Origin: DATAXP01 sp963708675
GTDB lineage: Bacteria; Planctomycetota; Planctomycetia; Pirellulales; PNKZ01
Length of the DNA stretch: 64,000 bases
Assembly: GCA_963708675.1 (NCBI GenBank)
Contig: CAVPTO010000003.1
Coordinates: 2,914,001-2,978,000, forward strand
Reading direction: 5' to 3'
This document shows, piece after piece, positions 52,483 to 62,104 of the stretch; the stretch's first letter is position 1, and every line of letters begins with the position of its first letter. Made by a program: the position numbers and the translations under genes. Below the pieces are notes generated by a model, which saw nothing but the letters and a program-made list of their open reading frames with translations, did not search any database and was not told where the DNA came from.

Positions 52483-54141
52483 TCAAAACGGAGTCTCCGA
52501 ATCGCCAGATTCCCAAGTCGATTCCGAGGCATGGGGATCCAGAAACCTGGCGAGACCGTTCGTCAAGGATTCGCACTTCGCAGACAAATCTGGCCGTGCC
52601 GATGCGACATCAGCCAGCGATTCGGTGAAGCGGTCTCTCACCGGATTGATGAGTGCCACGGCGAGAGACGGCTCGGAGGTTTGCAGAAGTTCGCGCAGGT
52701 TGCCGAAGTCGCGGTTGAGCTGGTCAATCAATCGCTGAACCACTGGCGCGGCGGAGGGGCCATCGGCCTCGCCACGGATGTCGACAATCAGTTCGGCCAG
52801 GTGACCGCCGATGCCGAACAAGCGGACGCCCAGCGGCACGTCGGCGGAATCTTGCACCGAGAAACTGGACGACCAGATAGAGTCCTCGTCTGGCTCGCCG
52901 AAACGGGAGTCCGTCACGCCCAGGCGTTGGCGCTCGGCCCGTTGGGCATCGCAACGCTTGTAGTGTTCCTCCCATTCGCGTTGTTCTGTCTCCCATTCCT
53001 GGCGCGTGCGATGATAAATGTCGAAGGCGAAGTCGTCGTCCATGCCGCTACTGTCCAGGTGCCAGAACGTCGGGCCGGGCATGTCGGCTAACATTTGGCA
53101 ACAAGGGCAGTCGGGATCGATGATCGCGTCATGGCCGGATACTCCTTCGGGAAGCCGAGCGCGTTCCCGGTCGATCACGGATCGCGGCGTGCGTCCATTG
53201 CATTCCGGGTCGGGCGTCTCGAGCCATTCGTCGCGGACGCTTTCCAAGCGTGGGACTTCGCTCGTGAGAAAATCTCCGACCGTAAGCGCTCCCGGCCCGC
53301 TGGCGACTCGCTGCGTTGTCTCCAATTCGACTAGCCGATTCCAGCAAGACCAAAGCAGTTCGCGAACCAGTTCATAATGTTGAACCAGTTCGTGCGTGCC
53401 GAAGCCACCGTATCGGTAAGCGAACGAAGACTGATCCAGTCCGGGCGGGCATTGCCTCAGCAGCGACCATCGCTCCGCCTGATCCTGCAGATCCCACATG
53501 AGAAAATCGTGCCGCTCGAGCGCCACATTGCGCGGACAGACGCCGCCCAGGTCGTCGCGCGGCGTCAACAGCCAGGCCGCGTGAATGTCTCTGATAGCGT
53601 CGCATACGGCAGAATCTGTCTTGTCGTGCCGATCGCAGGCCGCGAATGTTTCCCGTGCGACGAACTCCAGCAGCGGACGCCCGTAAAACACGTTGCGAGC
53701 CTCGACAAGCGGGCGTGCGGCTCTTTCCCGTCGTCGCTGCTCCGCTAAGGCCGGCCACTGGCAGCGATCATTCACCAACGTCCAATCTTGGGCCAGGTGA
53801 TAGCGCAGCCACGTGTCCGTGGCGCATTGTCCGTCGTGGTAACAGACCTCTCCCGTCGATTCAGGCGACGAGTGCGTGGAATCCACGACGACCAATCGTG
53901 CGACCAGGTCGATGATGACGACGCCGGCGTCATACGGCACCTCGCATAATCCGGTCGAAAGATTCGCGAAGAACGGATGATTCGGAGTTGGCTTGGCGAA
54001 GCGGGCGCAGGCGGTTTCCAGTTCTGCCAGCGTGAGCGGATCGGCGCTCAGCGCTGCAACGGCGCGAACGCCCGAACTCGCGTGCACGATACCGGACCAG
54101 TCGTGTGCAAGCTCCCGAACGACCAAACGGACTTCGCTCAT
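52483..54141 (-). CDS. Hypothetical protein of 552 residues
   Basis: A soluble protein with no signal peptide. Features include several Cys pairs (DPDCPCCQML near residue 350), a His/Trp-rich middle (RYGGFGTHELVQHYELVREL) and a charged region REWETEQREWEEHYKRC. It is long and well-coded, with GC-rich third positions, so it is surely real. I recognise no family. It stands alone, with a MITE-like element just upstream of its start. The CPCC cluster could bind metal. Confidence 0.65.
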   Translation of the reverse strand: MSEVRLVVRELAHDWSGIVHASSGVRAVAALSADPLTLAELETACARFAKPTPNHPFFANLSTGLCEVPYDAGVVIIDLVARLVVVDSTHSSPESTGEVCYHDGQCATDTWLRYHLAQDWTLVNDRCQWPALAEQRRRERAARPLVEARNVFYGRPLLEFVARETFAACDRHDKTDSAVCDAIRDIHAAWLLTPRDDLGGVCPRNVALERHDFLMWDLQDQAERWSLLRQCPPGLDQSSFAYRYGGFGTHELVQHYELVRELLWSCWNRLVELETTQRVASGPGALTVGDFLTSEVPRLESVRDEWLETPDPECNGRTPRSVIDRERARLPEGVSGHDAIIDPDCPCCQMLADMPGPTFWHLDSSGMDDDFAFDIYHRTRQEWETEQREWEEHYKRCDAQRAERQRLGVTDSRFGEPDEDSIWSSSFSVQDSADVPLGVRLFGIGGHLAELIVDIRGEADGPSAAPVVQRLIDQLNRDFGNLRELLQTSEPSLAVALINPVRDRFTESLADVASARPDLSAKCESLTNGLARFLDPHASESTWESGDSETPF

Positions 54142-54181
54142 CGTTCATTTCCTTTTTGTTCGCTTCCTTTTTCGGTCAAGC

Positions 54182-54284
54182 GGACTGCAAAGTCGACGGT
54201 CATGGCACGCAAGTGCCGCCGCGAAGAGGCAAGCCTTTACCAACGTTCTTCGAGTTACGGCACTTCTTGTCGACTTTGCAGTCC
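54182..54284 (+). repeat. MITE-like element with perfect 16-bp inverted ends, copy B
   Basis: GGACTGCAAAGTCGAC (54182-54197) and GTCGACTTTGCAGTCC (54269-54284) are perfect inverted repeats. The 103-bp element shares its interior (GCCGCGAAGAGGCAAGCCTT) in inverted orientation with copy A at 32793-32914. It lies in the intergenic gap between two genes. No target duplication is evident. Confidence 0.75.
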
Positions 54285-54393
54285 TCCTGCTTTTTCGGTT
54301 TCAAAGCGAGCCGTGGTCTGATCAGTTGGGCAACATCCGAAATCTCGACGCGCATCTGCGGCAGAGTAATCCAATCTGCCGGCACAGTATTCT

Positions 54394-54951
54394 TCATGAA
54401 GCACCCTTCCTGTGTCTTCTGCCGGCCGGCGGCACGCGATGTTGACAGACGGCAAATACGACGATGACGATTAACGGCCAGCAGAACCAAGGCCACAGTT
54501 CTTGCCACGGTGGCAACGGCTCTGCGGCCTCGACGTCGAAGCAGACGGGTGCGCTTTTCTCTGAGCCTCGAACATCAACCGTGATTTCCCACCATCCGGC
54601 GTGAGGCAAATCAAAGTTGGCCGCTTGAAACAGCTTGTTGCTGGCGGCTGCGTTGGTCGCGCGATATCGGACGACGTTTGTTAATCGCTCACGGGGCTTG
54701 ATGGAAATGTCGATTGTCGGTGTCAAATCAGGGTTGCCAGCTTCAAGATCCTGAACCAGAACGCTCACGTCGATCGGTCCGGCACGCAACGGCGTGGGGT
54801 CGGTAAACACGGTGATTTGTTGATTGCCGTGTCGTTGTGAGATGCGCATAGTTCCCGAGTCCGCGCGCGCATGCTCGGTCAACATGGCAAGACATACCAC
54901 GATCCGCGACCACGAGAACATTCGCAGCGCAGCAGTGTTCATTGAACCCAT
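54394..54951 (-). CDS. YtkA/FixH-like periplasmic protein
   Basis: A 185-residue protein with a cleavable signal (to about residue 30, ENARAD-like end), a beta-rich domain (GNQQITVFTDPTPLRAGPID, HAGWWEITVDVRGSEKSAP) and one C-terminal membrane helix (PWFCWPLIVIVVFAVC). The fold resembles FixH/YtkA proteins associated with cytochrome oxidase assembly and copper handling. It is the last gene of the respiratory operon, 10 bases after the CtaG-polyferredoxin gene, which supports that role. Confidence 0.65.
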   Translation of the reverse strand: MGSMNTAALRMFSWSRIVVCLAMLTEHARADSGTMRISQRHGNQQITVFTDPTPLRAGPIDVSVLVQDLEAGNPDLTPTIDISIKPRERLTNVVRYRATNAAASNKLFQAANFDLPHAGWWEITVDVRGSEKSAPVCFDVEAAEPLPPWQELWPWFCWPLIVIVVFAVCQHRVPPAGRRHRKGAS

Positions 54952-54961
54952 TCCATCATCC

Positions 54962-57283
54962 TTACCATCCCATCATCGACGTGCCGCGCATTTGCATCGG
55001 TTGAAAAACGATCCAGACACCGACCGCATACAGTTGCACGAGCAGAGCCGACCAGGGCAGAACGGCACTCAAGGCGTGTCGCTCGGATAATGCCACGCGG
55101 TAGACCGTGTAAAGCGACAGCAAGAAACCGCAGGCCAAGAACGTCAACTCCGCGCGGAGCAGCCACTTGGCAACGGAGACCGCGCAACAATCACATTTCA
55201 AGTGGGGACTACCGAGGCCGATTACGCCGACGTCCGTCGCGATTCTCTGTGCCGCAGGAACGACCGCTTCGTAACTGGTGAACAAGTGAAAGCTGTAGTG
55301 GGCCAGCCACATGCCGAGCCCCAGAGGGACTAAGGCGTAACCATAGCGCGTCGCTACCTCGACCCAGCTCAGCGACAGTCTTGCCCAACGACGAGAAGCC
55401 GCGCTCGCCAGCCAGACCATAACAAGTGGTATCACGGCCAGCGCGAGCAAGTAGTACACCGTGACGACCATCCGCGGCGACAGTCCCAATGCAACTTGCA
55501 CCTTCTGCTGCCACTCGACCACCGGCCGAACCATGCCTGCGGCGTTGGCGAACGATCCGAAGACAAGTAATACAACGAGCGCGGCGACATCGAGGCGCTT
55601 TCCCAGGTGGCCGATGCCTGAGCGAAAGCGGTCATGCCAAAGCTGCGACCCGGGCACACTGGCCAGCAGTCCGACATTCGCCTGAGGACACGCCTGAACG
55701 CAATCGAGACAGAACGTGCAGTCCATGTTCCCGGATTTGCGCGGTTGAAACAGGTCAAGCTCGCAACCAGGGATGCTCCCTCGGCCGCGAATGCAGTCTT
55801 TGCTCCGGCATGCCGTGCATATCTCAGGATCGCGAACTCTTACCTCTAGCGGCGACACAAGCGATTGCACGAAATTGAATTGCCCGATCGGGCAAACGTA
55901 CTTACAGAACGAAGCTCCGCGAAAGAAACCATCGACGGCGAAAGCGGCCACGAAATAGCCGATCGCGATCCAAGCCGTCCACCACGGACTGTCCCACAGG
56001 GCAAAAGCTTCATACGCCCACAGGAACAGTCCAATCAACACCACGGCCAGCCATTTGCTTTGCAAGGCGCGCGGCCAAGGACGCCCCTGCGGCAACCATC
56101 GCCGCGCCAGTCTGCGTGGCAAGGTGAAAGGACAGGCCATGCACGACACGTTTCCCACGGCCAACAGCCCTAATACGACAACTCCCCGCCAATGAATCCA
56201 CGGTAAGACTCCAGCCAGATTGAGTGGGCTTATCTGCGGACCGCACAGCCCATCACCAATGACGATCACGGCCAAAAGAAACAACGGAATTTGCAACGCC
56301 GTTCGCGCATGACGCCAACGTAGGAAGGTCGACGAGGCATTGAAGATCCACGATGGCCGAGTCGTCGAGAGGGAATGGTCGGCAGCAAGATTGATCACAG
56401 GAAGGTTGAGCGATCGGTTCGTGGCCGGCGTCTTTCTTCGGATTACTTGCGGCCTTCTCGCCTCGGTTCCGCCGGCCGACAACAAACGTATGCCGATCGC
56501 AGCCAGCGGCACCAAGAACGCGATCGAGCCAGGCACCCACATGATCACGCCGGCTACGGATTGATCATCAAGGGCTGAAATGTTGCCGAGTCGCGGTACT
56601 TGCGCGTAGTACGGATACAGCACTTTGCTCGAGAACGTCAGTATGGCGGCAAGCACCGTGTTTTGGACGTCGGCGAGGATGAGATACGGCAGCAGCAACC
56701 AGGCTGACCAGCGTGGCCGACTCGGGTAAGGACGCACGACCGGGAACCAGAAAATCATTCCGGCGACCAAGAAGCAACCGTGCTGTAAGTAATGCCATGC
56801 ACTGGAGCGCAAAGCGAGTTCGTAACACGCAGGCACATGCCATAACACATTCATTGCCACGAACAGCGCGAGCGCCATGGGCGGGTTTGTTAGCCGTCGT
56901 GCAATGTGACGAAGCACCGCAGATCGCATCAGCGGCGCGATCCAATGCTTTCGGATCGGATCGGGCACGCCACAGACGAGCGGCAACAGTGGTGCGCCGA
57001 GCCAGAACAATGGTGGCGCGACCATCGTCAGCAGCAAATGCTGAATCATGTGAACTTGCAGGAGCAGCGCAGCCAGTGGCTCGATCGGCGAAGCGAGCGC
57101 TAAGAAAACGCTCAACACGCCTGTTACAAATGCCGCTAGCCGCCACGCGCTCCACCGCGCATGACCATGTGAGGCGAGCCGCCGCCAGCCGCGAAAATAA
57201 ATCGCGACAGAGCCAAGGGTCGCCACGATCAACCAGGGATCCCAAGGCCAGGAGCGCAAACAGGCGTCGAGTGTTGGGCTCAT
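54962..57283 (-). CDS. CtaG-type oxidase assembly protein fused to a membrane polyferredoxin
   Basis: A 773-residue protein. Residues 1-280 are a caa3-type CtaG domain (QVHMIQHLLLTMVAPPLFWLG; LWHVPACYELALRS), a copper-insertion assembly factor with about seven helices. From about 330 a NapH/CcoG-like half follows: CMACPFTLPRR, FCKYVCPIGQFNFV, then ferredoxin cysteines CTACRSKDC and CTFCLDCVQACP for two 4Fe-4S clusters, and further helices. Each half is usually a separate gene. The fusion suggests coupled copper and electron delivery during oxidase maturation. The gene lies 17 bases after the cytochrome b gene. Confidence 0.82.
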   Translation of the reverse strand: MSPTLDACLRSWPWDPWLIVATLGSVAIYFRGWRRLASHGHARWSAWRLAAFVTGVLSVFLALASPIEPLAALLLQVHMIQHLLLTMVAPPLFWLGAPLLPLVCGVPDPIRKHWIAPLMRSAVLRHIARRLTNPPMALALFVAMNVLWHVPACYELALRSSAWHYLQHGCFLVAGMIFWFPVVRPYPSRPRWSAWLLLPYLILADVQNTVLAAILTFSSKVLYPYYAQVPRLGNISALDDQSVAGVIMWVPGSIAFLVPLAAIGIRLLSAGGTEARRPQVIRRKTPATNRSLNLPVINLAADHSLSTTRPSWIFNASSTFLRWRHARTALQIPLFLLAVIVIGDGLCGPQISPLNLAGVLPWIHWRGVVVLGLLAVGNVSCMACPFTLPRRLARRWLPQGRPWPRALQSKWLAVVLIGLFLWAYEAFALWDSPWWTAWIAIGYFVAAFAVDGFFRGASFCKYVCPIGQFNFVQSLVSPLEVRVRDPEICTACRSKDCIRGRGSIPGCELDLFQPRKSGNMDCTFCLDCVQACPQANVGLLASVPGSQLWHDRFRSGIGHLGKRLDVAALVVLLVFGSFANAAGMVRPVVEWQQKVQVALGLSPRMVVTVYYLLALAVIPLVMVWLASAASRRWARLSLSWVEVATRYGYALVPLGLGMWLAHYSFHLFTSYEAVVPAAQRIATDVGVIGLGSPHLKCDCCAVSVAKWLLRAELTFLACGFLLSLYTVYRVALSERHALSAVLPWSALLVQLYAVGVWIVFQPMQMRGTSMMGW

Positions 57284-57300
57284 GGCATGGCGCCCCGCGC

Positions 57301-58776
57301 TTAATCTGGTTCGGAGGCGGTGCGGGCTGGCGGCCGCCCACGGGGACGCAGCGCCGACAGAAACTCCACCATCGCGGTCATCTCGACCGGCGAGACTTGC
57401 TTGCCGTAGGCCGGCATGTTGCCACCCCCGGGAGTGCCATTGCTGATCTGGTCAACGAGTTGGCCATAGGTCAGCCGAGTGCCGACCCCCGCGAGGTCGG
57501 GTCCGCGCTTTCCACCAAGTCCGTCAATGGCATGGCAATTACGACAGTTTTTGAATTGAACCACGGCCGCGCCTTGCAACTGGACAGGCGAAGCGTGCTC
57601 GATGATGTCAATCGGCACCGGCTCGCCGCTCCAGGCCGTCATCTGCGGCGACCACGGGGCCGTGGCCCCTTCGTATGTCAACACTCCCAACACGGCGTAC
57701 ATCACGACAACCATCAGCACGGCCGTAGGCCGACGACTTGGAGCCCGTTCACCTCGATTGCTGATCAGCGGCACCGCGAACAGCACCAGGATGAGAAGCA
57801 CAGGCAACACAAGAATGATGAACGTTTCGGTCTCGGGCGGGCTCATCGACAACAGTGCGAACAACCAGAGGAAAGGCCATTCGGGTCGCGGGTTGGCGCC
57901 TTCGAGCATTGGATCGGGGGGCGCGGTGGGACCCTTGGGGCCGAGGTACGCTGCGATCGCCACGACAACCAGAACCGCGAGCGCGGAAAAGAAAGCATCC
58001 TTCAACATCGCCGGGCCGAGAAACGGCACGCCCGTCGTGTGGACCTCGTGTGCGTACTCGGCGTCGTAGCGGTTGGGGTCAACGCTTTGGCCAGGGACCG
58101 GGGCTGCACTAATTCCGCACTTGAGCACGAGCCAAAGATGGACTCCCAGTGCCGCGAGCAACACGCCCGGGATCACAAAGACGTGCAGTGCAAAGAAGCG
58201 ACTCAACGCGTCGCCGCCAATCACCACTCCGCCCAGGATCAAATGAACGACTTGTGGGCCGATGACGGGGACGCGGCCGGCCATCGAGCCTCCGACCGCA
58301 AGGCCCCAATACGCATCGGGGTCCCATCGCAGCACCTGGCCCGTGAAGAACATGCCGAGCGTACACAGCAGGAGCACCACGCCAACCATCCAGGTCAGCT
58401 CGCGTGGATACTTATAAGCGCCGTGCAAGAAGACTTGGGTCGCATGTGCGAGGACCAAGACGACCATCCCCGATCCGGCATAGTAATGCAGTGCGCGTAT
58501 GAACCAGCCCATTGGTGCTTCGTAGTTCAAGTACAACAGACTGTCGTACGCCTTGTCCGCCGCTGGCACATAGACCAAAGCCAAGCAGATGCCTGTGAGA
58601 ATTTGCACCATCAACAGCGTCATCGACGCGCTGCCGAAGACGTACCACCAACCCATCGGACCGGCCGAGCTGCGCGGGATCGGATGCCGCATCATGGGCA
58701 TGATTGTGTCGCTGAAGCGCAGCCGGACATCGAACCACGATCCGAGCTCGCGCAGCCATTGCATAGGAGCTTTCAT
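57301..58776 (-). CDS. Cytochrome b fused to a cytochrome c domain
   Basis: A 491-residue protein. About nine membrane helices carry a cytochrome b6/b-type core (WYVFGSASMTLLMVQILTG, RALHYYAGSGMVVLVLAHATQ, FFTGQVLRWDPDAYW). The C-terminus is a monohaem cytochrome c (NCRNCHAIDGLGG, with distal Met in GGNMPAYG). It would accept electrons from quinol with the adjacent Rieske protein and pass them to cytochrome c. The ATG overlaps the Rieske gene stop, so the two are coupled. Confidence 0.9.
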   Translation of the reverse strand: MKAPMQWLRELGSWFDVRLRFSDTIMPMMRHPIPRSSAGPMGWWYVFGSASMTLLMVQILTGICLALVYVPAADKAYDSLLYLNYEAPMGWFIRALHYYAGSGMVVLVLAHATQVFLHGAYKYPRELTWMVGVVLLLCTLGMFFTGQVLRWDPDAYWGLAVGGSMAGRVPVIGPQVVHLILGGVVIGGDALSRFFALHVFVIPGVLLAALGVHLWLVLKCGISAAPVPGQSVDPNRYDAEYAHEVHTTGVPFLGPAMLKDAFFSALAVLVVVAIAAYLGPKGPTAPPDPMLEGANPRPEWPFLWLFALLSMSPPETETFIILVLPVLLILVLFAVPLISNRGERAPSRRPTAVLMVVVMYAVLGVLTYEGATAPWSPQMTAWSGEPVPIDIIEHASPVQLQGAAVVQFKNCRNCHAIDGLGGKRGPDLAGVGTRLTYGQLVDQISNGTPGGGNMPAYGKQVSPVEMTAMVEFLSALRPRGRPPARTASEPD

Positions 58777-59336
58777 ACGACGGCTCGCTCTGAGCTGGGC
58801 TGATCCAGAGTGTCTTGCAACGTCGGATAGTGGGGCGCCTGGACTTCTAATTGCCCGTCGCGGATGCGCCAGTTACAGCGAAACAGTCCGCGCGGCGGCG
58901 GCCCCGAGGCGCGCTCGCCATTGGCGTAGTACACGCCACCGTGGCATGGGCACATGAACAAGCCCGATTGCGGGAACCATGACACAGGACATCCGAGATG
59001 CGCACAGTTCATCGCTAGGATCAAAAACTGCTCCTTTTGATCCTGACCTTGGTTGCGGACGTAGACGCCGATGTTCGCCACGATGCCGTCCCAGGGCTGG
59101 CGGATCGGATTATCGAAACTCACCAGGCGCGTCTCGTTCACCGGGAAGCTGCCGACAACTCCAAGCGGAACCCAATAGATCGGGCTCTTGCGCACTCCGA
59201 CGACGTAACCGACAAACGGAATGCCAACGACGGCCGCAGCGATCGCACCCATGCCATAGGTGATCCATTCAAAGAAAGTTCGCCGCGGCGCTTTTACTTG
59301 AAGGTCTGTGGATTCTCTGCACGCGTTGTCGTTCAT
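58773..59336 (-). CDS. Rieske 2Fe-2S protein
   Basis: A 187-residue protein anchored by one N-terminal helix (GAIAAAVVGIPFVGYVVGV). The 2Fe-2S ligands are Cys111-Ala-His113 (NCAHLGCPVSW) and Cys129-x2-His132 (CPCHGGVYYANGE). It transfers electrons from quinol oxidation at cytochrome b to cytochrome c. Starts and stops overlap both neighbours by four bases, so all three genes are translationally coupled. Confidence 0.93.
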   Translation of the reverse strand: MNDNACRESTDLQVKAPRRTFFEWITYGMGAIAAAVVGIPFVGYVVGVRKSPIYWVPLGVVGSFPVNETRLVSFDNPIRQPWDGIVANIGVYVRNQGQDQKEQFLILAMNCAHLGCPVSWFPQSGLFMCPCHGGVYYANGERASGPPPRGLFRCNWRIRDGQLEVQAPHYPTLQDTLDQPSSERAVV

Positions 59337-60139
59337 GGTCGTGATCCTTCGGTGTCGGTCGACAATCGGCTCACGGGCTCACGTGTTCTCATGGGGACCG
59401 CGGAAGCCGGGCTTTGCCGCCAATTGCTGAGCAGGGCGACCACGTCGTCGATCTCGGCCGACGTGAGCGGCTGGTAGTCTGGGCCCCGAGCTTTGTTGTC
59501 GGCAAAATTCGGCATCCCCAAGTCGGGCCTGCCGGTGATGATGATGCGGCGCAAGGCCTGATCGCTGATGAGCCCCAGAAACGTGGGATCATGTATGGCG
59601 CCGGCCTTGCTCGTTCCTTGGCCGAGTTCGCCATGACAGACCGCGCAAGCTCGAGCGAACGCTAGTTTGCCACGCTCGGTGTTTTCGCTCGATCGGTCCA
59701 AAACGTTACGTTCGTCACCCACATACGACGGCAACGGAGTCGAGACCGAGACCTGCGCTTTCCAGTGGGACTTCAACCCATGGGCCAGCGCGTCGACTTG
59801 TGCTGGGTTCAGCGTTCCGCCGCTCTGGCGCGTGAAGGCGGGCATCGGAGTGCCATGTCTTCCCTCGCTGATCACGCGCAGCAACTCGGCCTCGGGGACA
59901 ATGCTCAAGAAGATGGCGTCGTTCAGCGGAGGCGCTGGCCCGAGTGTGCCGTTGGCGCCGTGACAGCCGACGCAGTGAGCTTTGAACAGCGGCGCGAATT
60001 CGACGATCTGGTCAGCCGGGACCGGCCGCTCGGCTGGGTTTGGTTCGCCTGGAAATTCGCAGCCTGCAAGCGCGCCCATAAGCACCACGGCCAAAAGCCA
60101 GTGGCATGTGTTCATCCTATAGTTGCGGGATTCCACCAT
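59333..60139 (-). CDS. Di-haem cytochrome c lipoprotein
   Basis: A 268-residue protein with a lipobox signal (VVLMGALAGCEF) and two haem motifs, CVGCHG and CAVCHG, each followed by a distal Met. ATG 60139 has a GAAGG ribosome site 10 bases upstream; ATG 60115 is an alternative that keeps the signal. It probably carries electrons from the cytochrome b/Rieske module to the oxidase encoded upstream in the same operon. Confidence 0.88.
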   Translation of the reverse strand: MVESRNYRMNTCHWLLAVVLMGALAGCEFPGEPNPAERPVPADQIVEFAPLFKAHCVGCHGANGTLGPAPPLNDAIFLSIVPEAELLRVISEGRHGTPMPAFTRQSGGTLNPAQVDALAHGLKSHWKAQVSVSTPLPSYVGDERNVLDRSSENTERGKLAFARACAVCHGELGQGTSKAGAIHDPTFLGLISDQALRRIIITGRPDLGMPNFADNKARGPDYQPLTSAEIDDVVALLSNWRQSPASAVPMRTREPVSRLSTDTEGSRP

Positions 60140-60150
60140 GTCGAATGCCT

Positions 60151-61439
60151 TCACGTCACGGGCACCTGGTCGGGTCCACTTCCCGCCGGTGGAATACTCA
60201 CCATTTCCGAGCGCACGACTACGACGGCCGCGGCAATTCCGAACACGAGCTGTGAAACAATGAACCATGGCCAATCGATTCGTTCATTGAGCAACGGATT
60301 GACGATGCCCATCATCGAGTAGCTCGTCGCGGTCCAAAACAGCGGCAGCAACATGCCGCCCCAGGCCAGCGGCCCGGGAATTTGCGGCAAGCGCGGCAAC
60401 AGCAGCCCCAGCATGATCCCGAAACTAAGCGCCATGACGGCGTGCATCACAAGCGCGGTCAGCAGCCAGGTCGCATGGAACTTCGACAATGCTTCGAGAG
60501 GTAACTGATCCATGCCGGGCATGACCATGGCGGCCAGCAGGTTGACGGGAAACCAAATTCCATGTCCTGAGAATTGTCCCCAGAGGACCGCCGGCAGTGG
60601 CATCAACAGCCCGCCGCAAATCGCGCCGAAAATTCCAGAGCGAACAGGAGGCCAAGCGTGACATCGCATCATGACGAGTGCCAAGACCACGCCGAAGACA
60701 AATTGTGATGCGATGAACCACGGCCAATCGACTTCTTTGTTGAGCAGCGGATTGACGACGGCCATCGACGCGAAGGAGGCGCCCGTCCAAAGCATGGGGG
60801 CGAGCAACGCGCCCCAGGCGAGCGGCTTGGGAATCTCGGGCAACATCGGCATCAACACGCCGTAAATCAGGCCCAGAACGAGCGCCATGACCGCATGGAT
60901 AGCGACCGCGGAGACCGCCAGCCCCATCTGGAACTGTTCAAGCTGCTGTGCGGTCATTTGCTCGAGACCGGGCAGCACCATTCCAGCCAACAGGTTGACC
61001 GGGTACCAAACGCCGTGGCCACTGAACACACCGTAAGCAAGTGCAGGTAGCGGCATCACAAGGCCACCAACGATTCCACCTTTAACCCCGGCGGAGATCG
61101 GATGAACTTTCTCCGGCAGCCGCATGCGATAGCCCGGCACGCCGATGCGCAACTGCCCCACAACTCCCGGCACGGCGACGACCGGCGCGGGCGCAGTGAC
61201 GGAGGGACGAGCGGTTCTTCGAAGTGTCCTCTCCCAGGCAGAAGTTGTTCAATCCACATACCGAGACCGATCACGCACAGCCCGCCACCGATAAGCAGAA
61301 AAACAACGCTTGTCACTACGCCCACAGCCAGCAACGCGAGCCCGACCGACACCACAAGTGGCGCTGCGGTCGGGCGCGGCATCTCAACCGCGTCGTGCTT
61401 GGGCTGTGGTGATTCGGCGGCCATCGATTCAACGTCCAT
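60151..61439 (-). CDS. Duplicated membrane protein of the oxidase operon (frameshift near 61195)
   Basis: ATG 61439 opens a piece with two hydrophobic helices and a proline-rich linker (EEPLVPPSLRPR). Near 61195 the frame shifts and continues TAPAPVVAVPGVVGQLRIG into a long membrane domain. That domain is an internal duplication: GLVMPLPALAYGVFSGHGVW is repeated as GLLMPLPAVLWGQFSGHGIW, and VNPLLNKEVDWPWFI as VNPLLNERIDWPWFI. The joined protein has about 425 residues and roughly ten helices. Function unknown; it lies between coxC and the cytochrome c gene. Two separate overlapping genes are a less likely reading. Confidence 0.68.
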
Positions 61440-61458
61440 AGTTCGCAGTTCGATGGTT

Positions 61459-62100
61459 CTACCGCCCGATCAGGTACACCAACGCGAACACGACAATCCA
61501 CACGCCATCAACAAAATGCCAATACCACGACACGATCTGGACAACTTGTTCGCTCTGAGTCGAAACCTGCCTGGCAATCACCACGCCGAAGACGAGCAGC
61601 ATGACGACGACGCCAATCGTGACGTGCAGTGCATGGAACCCGACCAACGTATAGAAGGTCGAGCCGAACAAGTTCCGGCTGATTGTCAGGTGATGTTCGG
61701 TGATCAATTCGCGCCATTCGTAGGCCGTGCCCAACAAGAACGCGATGCCCAGCGTAATCGTTGCACCCCACGCAAAGAGAAAAGCGCGCTTCCCGCCTTG
61801 CCGGAGCCGCTTTTCGGCCAAGTGAATTGTCGCGCTGCTCGACAGCAGGCAGAGCGTCGTGACGAGCACCAGCGGCAAGGACAGAACCTCGGAGGGTTTT
61901 GGCCCGCTGGTGTCCTGCCCCATATACGTGACGTAGGCGGTGATCAGCGTCCCAAACAATGCGACCTCGGAAACCAGGAACGCGAGCATGCCGGCTTGCG
62001 AAGCACTGAGTCTTTTCTCGGGTACGATCACCGGCGGAATCGGAAGCTCGACCGAGCTGCCGGACTGCCCGCTTAGCGCAAGATTCAGATCCATGACCAT
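61459..62100 (-). CDS. ctaE: Cytochrome c oxidase subunit III
   Basis: A 213-residue protein with five helices and the family motifs FLVSEVALFGTLITAY, SSATIHLAEKRL, FYTLVGFHALHVTIG and WYWHFVDGVWIVVF. It is the short, five-helix form found in caa3-type oxidases. The start is four bases after the ctaD stop, so the two are coupled. It stabilises the oxidase core and proton uptake. Confidence 0.93.
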   Translation of the reverse strand: MVMDLNLALSGQSGSSVELPIPPVIVPEKRLSASQAGMLAFLVSEVALFGTLITAYVTYMGQDTSGPKPSEVLSLPLVLVTTLCLLSSSATIHLAEKRLRQGGKRAFLFAWGATITLGIAFLLGTAYEWRELITEHHLTISRNLFGSTFYTLVGFHALHVTIGVVVMLLVFGVVIARQVSTQSEQVVQIVSWYWHFVDGVWIVVFALVYLIGR

Positions 62101-62104
62101 ATCC

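Noticed and set aside
56713..58803. Long open plus-strand frame (696 codons) opposite the cytochrome b and CtaG genes
   Set aside because: It is a shadow of coding sequence on the other strand: low-complexity Arg/His-rich product and no ribosome site.
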